Source: Frigoriglobus tundricola (GTDB taxonomy: Bacteria; Planctomycetota; Planctomycetia; Gemmatales; Gemmataceae). From it: a stretch of 64,000 nt of DNA. Positions 59,632 through 64,000 of the stretch are shown in pieces; the first letter of the stretch is position 1; the number at the start of each line of letters is the position of its first letter. The stretch spans positions 3,844,001 to 3,908,000 of the forward strand of contig NZ_CP053452.2 of NCBI RefSeq assembly GCF_013128195.2. Reading direction: 5' to 3'. The position numbers and the translations under genes are program-made. The notes below the pieces were generated by a model. It made no database searches and was not told where the DNA came from. It saw only the letters and a program-made list of their open reading frames with translations.

Positions 59632-60033
59632 ATGAGCAGGGCCAGGCCGTATCTGCAAGCCGCAGCGCTCGTCAGTTCCGTGCTCCTAGTCGGAGCGTTC
59701 ATCGGCTGCCGCAGCGGCGCGTTCCAGCCGTTCGCAAAGCCCGAACCGCAGCCCGCGACTCAACCCGCGCCCGAAAAGCCGCCGACATTTATGCCCGGTT
59801 CCAAATCGCCGGGCAGCGTGGGTCCCGGCTACGCGATCGGCCTGAGCCCGGCTGGTGGGTCCGCTCCAAACGATCCGGCACGACCCACGACAACGGAACC
59901 CGCACCCGAAAAGAAACCGGTCCTCATGGGTGGTCCCAAGTCGGCCCCGGTGTTTGGTCCGGTGACCGGCCCCACCCCGGCCAACGAACCGCCCGCTCCG
60001 CCACCCGCAACGCCCAACACACCGGCACCGTGA
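59632..60033 (+). CDS. Small exported Pro-rich protein with GSKS-like motifs, paralogue 2 (133 aa)
   Basis: MSRARPYLQAAALVSSVLLV at the start parallels MDRAKPYLKVAALLSAVALV of the gene before, so the pair arose by duplication. Here the signal is followed by GAFIGCRSGAF, whose Cys could be a lipid-attachment site, although the lipobox is imperfect. Motifs PPTFMPGSKSPGSVG and KPVLMGGPKSAPVFG repeat the G-S/P-K-S theme. The remainder is Pro- and Thr-rich. Function is unknown. The desaturase gene begins 20 bases after its stop. Confidence 0.72.
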   Translation: MSRARPYLQAAALVSSVLLVGAFIGCRSGAFQPFAKPEPQPATQPAPEKPPTFMPGSKSPGSVGPGYAIGLSPAGGSAPNDPARPTTTEPAPEKKPVLMGGPKSAPVFGPVTGPTPANEPPAPPPATPNTPAP

Positions 60034-60052
60034 GCCCTTCGCGGACACACAC

Positions 60053-60964
60053 ATGGACATCACCGCGCTTCTGCTCGGCACCGGCCTCAGCCTGCTGTTC
60101 CTCGTGGCCGTGTTCCGGCCGCTCGAGCTCGCGTTTCCGGCCAAGCCCGGTCAGCGGTTCTTTCGTCCGGCCTGGGCGCTCGATCTCTCGTTCCTGCTCG
60201 GCCAGTACCTGCTCTGGAACGGCCTCGTCTTCTGGTGCCTGTGGCACAGCCGCGACGCGCTGGGCGCCCTCGTGCCCCCCGAGTTCCGCAGCGCGGTCGC
60301 CGCGCAACCGTTCTGGCTCCGGATCGTCGAGGTCGTGCTGCTGAGCGACTTCTGCGTCTACTGGGGCCACCGGCTCCAGCACCGGTCAAGCTTCCTCTGG
60401 CGGTTCCACTCGGTTCACCACACCGCCGAACACCTCGACTGGCTCGCCGCGCACCGCGAGCACCCGCTCGACACCGTGTACACGCTCACGCTCATCAACC
60501 TGCCCGCGTTCGTGCTCGGGTTCCCGCTGGAGACGCTCGCGGGGTTCATCGCGTTCCGGGGCATCTGGGCCATCTACATTCACTCGAACGTGCGGCTCCC
60601 GCTCGGCCCATTGCGCTCCATCCTCGGCGCGCCGGAACTGCACCACTGGCACCACTCCCGCGACCGCGACGCCGGCAACTACGGCAACGTGTGCCCGCTC
60701 ATGGACCGGATCTTCGGCACCCACGTGTGCCCCGACCACGAACCGGAGAGCTTCGGCATCAACCAGCCGAGCCCGACGACCTGGATCGGCCACATGGTGC
60801 AGCCGCTGTTACCGCGCCGCCGGAAGAGCGGGGGTGAAGGCGCCGCTGGAGCGAAAGGAGAAGGGGAGTTAGAATGTGTGGGTGAAGTGAGTCACACCGG
60901 GGGCACCGATGACCCGACTGATAATCGTGGACGAGCAGATGCGTGCGAAGTTGGGCAAAGATGA
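60053..60964 (+). CDS. Sterol desaturase / fatty acid hydroxylase family membrane enzyme (303 aa)
   Basis: These di-iron enzymes insert oxygen or a double bond into lipids. The three histidine clusters are present: HRLQH near residue 107, HSVHH near 120 and HHWHH near 198. Membrane helices are visible at about 5-25 (LLLGTGLSLLFLVAVFRP), 43-63, 85-100 and 145-170. Up to about residue 258 it looks complete. The last 45 residues (SGGEGAAGAKGEGELECVGE onward) are charged, unlike the family, and run 56 bases into the following antitoxin gene in another frame. The original stop may have been lost. Substrate (sterol, hopanoid or fatty acid) is unknown. Confidence 0.88.
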   Translation: MDITALLLGTGLSLLFLVAVFRPLELAFPAKPGQRFFRPAWALDLSFLLGQYLLWNGLVFWCLWHSRDALGALVPPEFRSAVAAQPFWLRIVEVVLLSDFCVYWGHRLQHRSSFLWRFHSVHHTAEHLDWLAAHREHPLDTVYTLTLINLPAFVLGFPLETLAGFIAFRGIWAIYIHSNVRLPLGPLRSILGAPELHHWHHSRDRDAGNYGNVCPLMDRIFGTHVCPDHEPESFGINQPSPTTWIGHMVQPLLPRRRKSGGEGAAGAKGEGELECVGEVSHTGGTDDPTDNRGRADACEVGQR

Positions 60965-61157
60965 ACCGGTCATGATCTGCACCGCCGATGGCGTTGTCCT
61001 CGGTTACTTTACTCCCACAACACAACCCCAAAAGCTCAAGCTCGAGCCGCAAATCGACGAGGAAGAAATCGCCCGCCGACTGGCGGACAGAACCCCTCCG
61101 ACGTACACAACGGAGGAAGTGATCATTTATCTGAGGGGTCTCGAAAAGGGGCAGTGA
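60909..61157 (+). CDS. Antitoxin-like small protein (82 aa)
   Basis: ATG at 60909 gives MTRLIIVDEQMRAKLGKDEP, an N-terminal beta strand followed by TADGVVLGYFTP and a C-terminal acidic helix (EPQIDEEEIARRLADRTPPTYTTEEVI), the plan of antitoxins paired with RelE-type toxins in Gemmata-like genomes. The toxin reading frame begins on the last base of its stop codon (TGATG). It overlaps the 3' end of the desaturase gene by 56 bases. The antitoxin itself seems intact even though its partner is frameshifted. Confidence 0.78.
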   Translation: MTRLIIVDEQMRAKLGKDEPVMICTADGVVLGYFTPTTQPQKLKLEPQIDEEEIARRLADRTPPTYTTEEVIIYLRGLEKGQ

Positions 61158-61410
61158 TGTACCGCGTCGTATGGACGACGCGGCCCGCACCGAACTCCGC
61201 GCGGTCTGGAATTCTGCACCCGCGAGCGACGACCCGTTGCTGGTCTGGGCGGTCGCGGATATCGCGTTCCGGCTGGAACGAAATCCGGAGAGCGAAGGGG
61301 AATCGCGCCCGCAGAACACGCGGGTCATGTTCTCGCGCCCGCTGTCGGCTCTGTTCGATATTCCCGACACCGATACCGTTTGGATTCACTCGGTTTGGCG
61401 ACACGCCTGA
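61157..61410 (+). pseudogene. Frameshifted RelE/ParE-like toxin gene
   Basis: ATG at 61157, overlapping the antitoxin stop, reads MYRVVWT, the usual first strand of this toxin type. After about six codons the matching text continues in another frame: DDAARTELRAVWNSAPASDD, DIAFRLERNPESEGESRPQN and TRVMFSRPLSALFDI, ending VWIHSVWRHA. A one-base loss at about 61170-61175 would explain this. Without the shift the frame runs on with arginine-rich nonsense. An ATG at 61171 could start the second part, but would omit the first strand. So the toxin is probably dead, or made by frameshifting. Confidence 0.72.
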
Positions 61411-61419
61411 TAATCCGTT

Positions 61420-63123
61420 TCACCGCTGCAACTCGCGCTCGACGCGGTCGAGCAGCTCCTTCACCGGCCAGTCGCGGTCGCCGATCGCCACGCTCGCGCT
61501 CTTGTCCGCCCACGCCCGCACCTTCTTCTCGGCCGCTACCGCCGTGCTGTGCGTCTTCGCGCCGAAGTGCTTGCTGATCTCGCCGTAGGTCGCGGCCGTG
61601 TGCTTGCGACACAAGTAGATGGCGATCATCCGCGGGTGGCTCACCGCCCACGACCGCGCCTTCGATTGCAGCGTGCCCGCCGCCAGCCGTAGCGTCGCAC
61701 ACACGGCCGCGTCCACGTCGGCCACCGAGACCACCCGGACCGCGTGCCGCAACAGGTCCCCGAGCGCCTCGCGGGCGGTCTGCATGTCGGCCGGGCGGCC
61801 CGTCACCTTCGCGTAGTGGCGGACGCTGTTCACGGCCCCTTCGAGTTCCCGTACGTTCCCGCGCAGGCTCGCCGCCAGCGACTTCAGCACGGCGTCGGGG
61901 ATCGCCGGCGCCGCCCCGCACGACTTCTTGCGCAGGATCTCGAGCCGCGTTTCGGGGTCCGGCGGGAGCAGGCCCCACACCGCGCCGCCGAGCAACCGGT
62001 CCACCAGTTCCGGCATCAGCTCGTCCGCCAGCCGCGGGTGGCAGTCCGTCGTCACGACCACCTGCCGGCCGTCGGCCACCAGGGCGTCGAACGTGTGCAG
62101 GAACTCCTCCTGCGTGGCCTTGCGGGTGGCGAGGAAGTGCAGGTCGTCGAGGAGCAGGGTGGAGCACTCGCGGAACTGCCGCCGGAACGCGGACATTTTG
62201 CCCAGGCGGGACGCCTGCACGAACCGCGTCGTGAACTCCTCCGCGGTGACGTAGCACGGCCGCTGGTCGCCCTGCTTCTTCAGCCCCAGGTAGATGCCTT
62301 CGAGCAGGTGCGTTTTCCCGGTCCCAACGGGGCCGTGGATCACGAGCGGGTTCGCGCCCTGACCGGGCTCCTCGACCACACTCAGCGCCGACGCGTGCGC
62401 CACGCGGTTGCACGGCCCCGCAACAAAGTCCGCGAGCGCCTTCCACCGCCGGCCGGTGCGCTGCGTCGCGAGCGGCCGGGCGAGTGCCACCTCGTCCGGG
62501 TTCGGGCGCTTCAATTTCGGCTTCGGCGGAACAACCGGGTCGCCGAACAAATCCACCTGAGGCGGCGCGGCGCGCGGCGCCGCGTCTGCGGAGGGCGACG
62601 TGCGGGGCGCGGAACGCGGTACAGGCAATTCCTTGCCTGTCTTGTCTTCACTCCGCGTTCCGCGTTCCACGTTCCGAGTTTCTTCGACGCCGTCCAGCGC
62701 TTCCGCGTCCACTTCCCACTGCACCGGCACGCCCGCCCCGCACACTTCGGCCACCGCCTCCTTCACCGCCGCGCCGAACGTGTGCTCGAGCCACTCTTGC
62801 GTGTGCGGGTTGCGCGACGCGACGACCACCGCCGTGCCGAGCGGCACGAACCGGGCGTGGCCCTGGAACCACAGGTTGAAGCGCCCGGCGCCGACGCGGG
62901 CCGCTACCGCGTCGGCGAGGGCCTCAGCGGTCGGCCGGCGCGACGCAACCGAGAGGGGGGAGCCTGCGGGGGGCTTCCCCCCCGAGGCCGGGAGGGGGGT
63001 GCGGGGGGAACCTGCGGGCGGTTCCCCACCCAGAACCGGAAGCGCTCCCAGCGCCCCGAGTGCGGACGGGTGAGGAGCAACGCGTGTGGCGAGTCGGGAT
63101 GACACGAACGAACTCCCACGCAC
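61420..63123 (-). CDS. dnaA: Replication initiator DnaA
   Basis: DnaA opens the chromosome origin using ATP. The AAA+ core has Walker A GPVGTGKTHLLEG near residues 264-276, Walker B LLLDDLHFLA near 325, sensor-type LADELMPELVDRL near 370 and VRELEGAVNS near 435. The C-terminal DNA-binding domain carries AATYGEISKHFGAKTHSTAVAAEKKV near 515-540, which matches the DnaA signature. Domain I is at about 70-140 (VGAGRFNLWFQGHARFVP). Between the two lies a low-complexity linker. A Gly/Pro-rich leader of about 60 residues and a GTG start at 63123 are uncertain. It is 567 residues, longer than usual, mostly from linkers. It converges with the broken toxin gene. Confidence 0.93.
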   Translation of the reverse strand: MRGSSFVSSRLATRVAPHPSALGALGALPVLGGEPPAGSPRTPLPASGGKPPAGSPLSVASRRPTAEALADAVAARVGAGRFNLWFQGHARFVPLGTAVVVASRNPHTQEWLEHTFGAAVKEAVAEVCGAGVPVQWEVDAEALDGVEETRNVERGTRSEDKTGKELPVPRSAPRTSPSADAAPRAAPPQVDLFGDPVVPPKPKLKRPNPDEVALARPLATQRTGRRWKALADFVAGPCNRVAHASALSVVEEPGQGANPLVIHGPVGTGKTHLLEGIYLGLKKQGDQRPCYVTAEEFTTRFVQASRLGKMSAFRRQFRECSTLLLDDLHFLATRKATQEEFLHTFDALVADGRQVVVTTDCHPRLADELMPELVDRLLGGAVWGLLPPDPETRLEILRKKSCGAAPAIPDAVLKSLAASLRGNVRELEGAVNSVRHYAKVTGRPADMQTAREALGDLLRHAVRVVSVADVDAAVCATLRLAAGTLQSKARSWAVSHPRMIAIYLCRKHTAATYGEISKHFGAKTHSTAVAAEKKVRAWADKSASVAIGDRDWPVKELLDRVERELQR

Positions 63124-63407
63124 GGCGCTTCGTTGGGGACGCGCCGCCGGTGCGGATCTGGGGTGACCTTTCCGGGGACTCTCTCAATATCCGCCACGAA
63201 CCCGCTGCGCCTACGGGCCGGAAGGTCAGTTGCGGGAGGGAACTCGGGCGGGAGCTTGGCGCGGCCGGTAGAGTCACGCGCGCCGGGCATGCGCGCATCA
63301 ATCGCGCCAGAGAGCGCAATGTGGCGCGGTCGGGCGCGGGCGCCAAAGTCGCGCGAACCGAACGGCACTTGAGGGGAAATGAGCTGAAGTCCGACCGCGT
63401 TCCGGCG

Positions 63408-64000
63408 TCAGTCCGTCACCGATTCCGGCACCAGGAAATGAGCCAGCCACACCCCGCGGCGGTCGTACTCGACGAACCCGTGCCGCGCGTAGAGCTTCAT
63501 CGCGGGGGCGTTCCGGACGTCGACCGAAACGCTCAGCTCGCGGCGCCCCATCAGACGGGCAACATCGTCGGCGAACCGGAGCAGCGAGCCCGCGAGCCCG
63601 CGGCCGCGGGCGCCCGGAGCGAGGCCCAGGTACGAGACCTCCAGCGCGCAATCCGGTCCCCCCACGAGCAGCAGCACGCCGACCGCGCCGCCCGCGTCCG
63701 CGGCCGACCACCAGGACCGGTTTGCAACGTCGGTGGGCCGGAAGCCCCCCACGATCTCCTCCGGCGTCCGGGTGTCGTTCATCTCCGGGCAATCGAGGGT
63801 GCCGTCGTGGGTCGCGAGCAACAAATCTGTATGTTCGCGCGTTGGTTCCGAGGGCCAGGGGTGCCACAGCACGGGCGGGGTCGGCGCCCCAAATGAGGGG
63901 CCGACCGCACGGCGCAAGTACGCCAACTGGGTCACGGGCCGGAAGCCGTGCCGCGCCAGCGCGGCCGCTTCCGCCTCCTCGCGTTCCGCGACGAACGCCT
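63408..64000 (-). CDS. GNAT acetyltransferase, 5' part cut by window edge
   Basis: GNAT enzymes move acetyl groups from acetyl-CoA to amines. The frame is still open at 64000, so the N-terminal part is missing. The visible end of a first domain reads AEAAALARHGFRPVTQLAYL. A second GNAT domain follows: VEVSYLGLAPGARGRGLAGSLL-like segment with the acetyl-CoA loop motif R-G-x-G-L-A, then ELSVSVDVRNAPAMKLYARHGFVEYDRRGVWLAHF. Two domains in one chain resemble mycothiol synthase-type enzymes, but the substrate here is unknown. A GTG at 63935 could start a shorter protein, though the upstream text clearly continues the fold. Confidence 0.82.
   Translation of the reverse strand, partial: AFVAEREEAEAAALARHGFRPVTQLAYLRRAVGPSFGAPTPPVLWHPWPSEPTREHTDLLLATHDGTLDCPEMNDTRTPEEIVGGFRPTDVANRSWWSAADAGGAVGVLLLVGGPDCALEVSYLGLAPGARGRGLAGSLLRFADDVARLMGRRELSVSVDVRNAPAMKLYARHGFVEYDRRGVWLAHFLVPESVTD

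Noticed and set aside
63124-63407. Chromosome origin next to dnaA
   Set aside because: No cluster of TTATCCACA-like boxes or AT-rich unwinding region is visible on either side of the gene.

Overview
The window looks like chromosomal DNA of a planctomycete, most likely of the family Gemmataceae (Gemmata or a close relative). This rests on very high GC, on families that are hallmarks of the phylum (DUF1501 beside a DUF1549/DUF1553 cytochrome-like protein, a DUF1559 pilin-like protein, a BBP7-type barrel, receptor-type Ser/Thr kinases, MJ0042 zinc ribbons, LRR and WD40 proteins), and on a FabI of the plant/chlamydial type, as expected in the PVC superphylum. No rRNA, tRNA or CRISPR array was recognised. 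Both ends cut a gene.

Layout. 1-6.8 kb: a truncated secreted protein, a secreted unknown, tsaC/sua5, a TPR protein, an FHA protein and the fluoride channel crcB. 7-11 kb: a DUF1549/1553-DUF1501 pair. 11.3-20.2 kb: envelope and secretion-related genes (SurA-like isomerase, small Gemmata-type protein, a PlsC-ACP-AMP-ligase fusion, an OmpH-like chaperone, a large DUF4139 protein). 20.3-28.5 kb: DUF202 and DUF1559 proteins, a transglutaminase-like protein, divergent gnd and PfkB sugar kinase genes, a tandem-FKBP protein and a TPR protein. 28.7-31.2 kb: a Ser/Thr kinase fused through one membrane helix to a PstS-like phosphate-binding domain. 31.2-32.7 kb: a decayed transposase next to a beheaded host gene. 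32.8-42.1 kb: LRR, PDZ, BBP7, D-aminoacylase, UspA, DUF1444-like and zinc-ribbon membrane proteins. 42.3-50.2 kb: fabI, an EEP hydrolase with a small unknown partner, an FUSC-type transporter and an unusually long secA. 50.5-54.3 kb: a BamE-like protein, a HAD phosphatase, an ECF sigma/anti-sigma pair and a decayed DUF1501 gene. 54.3-64 kb: a kinase-DUF1080 fusion, a WD40 protein, two small paralogues with GSKS motifs, a sterol-desaturase-like enzyme, a toxin-antitoxin pair whose toxin is frameshifted, dnaA and a truncated GNAT protein.

Most genes stand alone or in pairs. The clearest joint functions are export and envelope maintenance (secA, SurA-like and FKBP isomerases, OmpH-like, BamE-like, BBP7), sugar oxidation (gnd and the PfkB kinase, divergent), fatty acid and lipid handling (fabI, the acyl fusion enzyme, the desaturase), and signalling (two transmembrane kinases, FHA, ECF sigma/anti-sigma).

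The most striking non-coding feature is the number of long inverted repeats between genes. At least four types occur, some with perfect arms of 22-37 bp. Two types recur at distant places with conserved outer ends, which suggests dispersed repeat families rather than only terminators. The kinase-PstS fusion is the best candidate for a little-described system: a membrane kinase that may read external phosphate.
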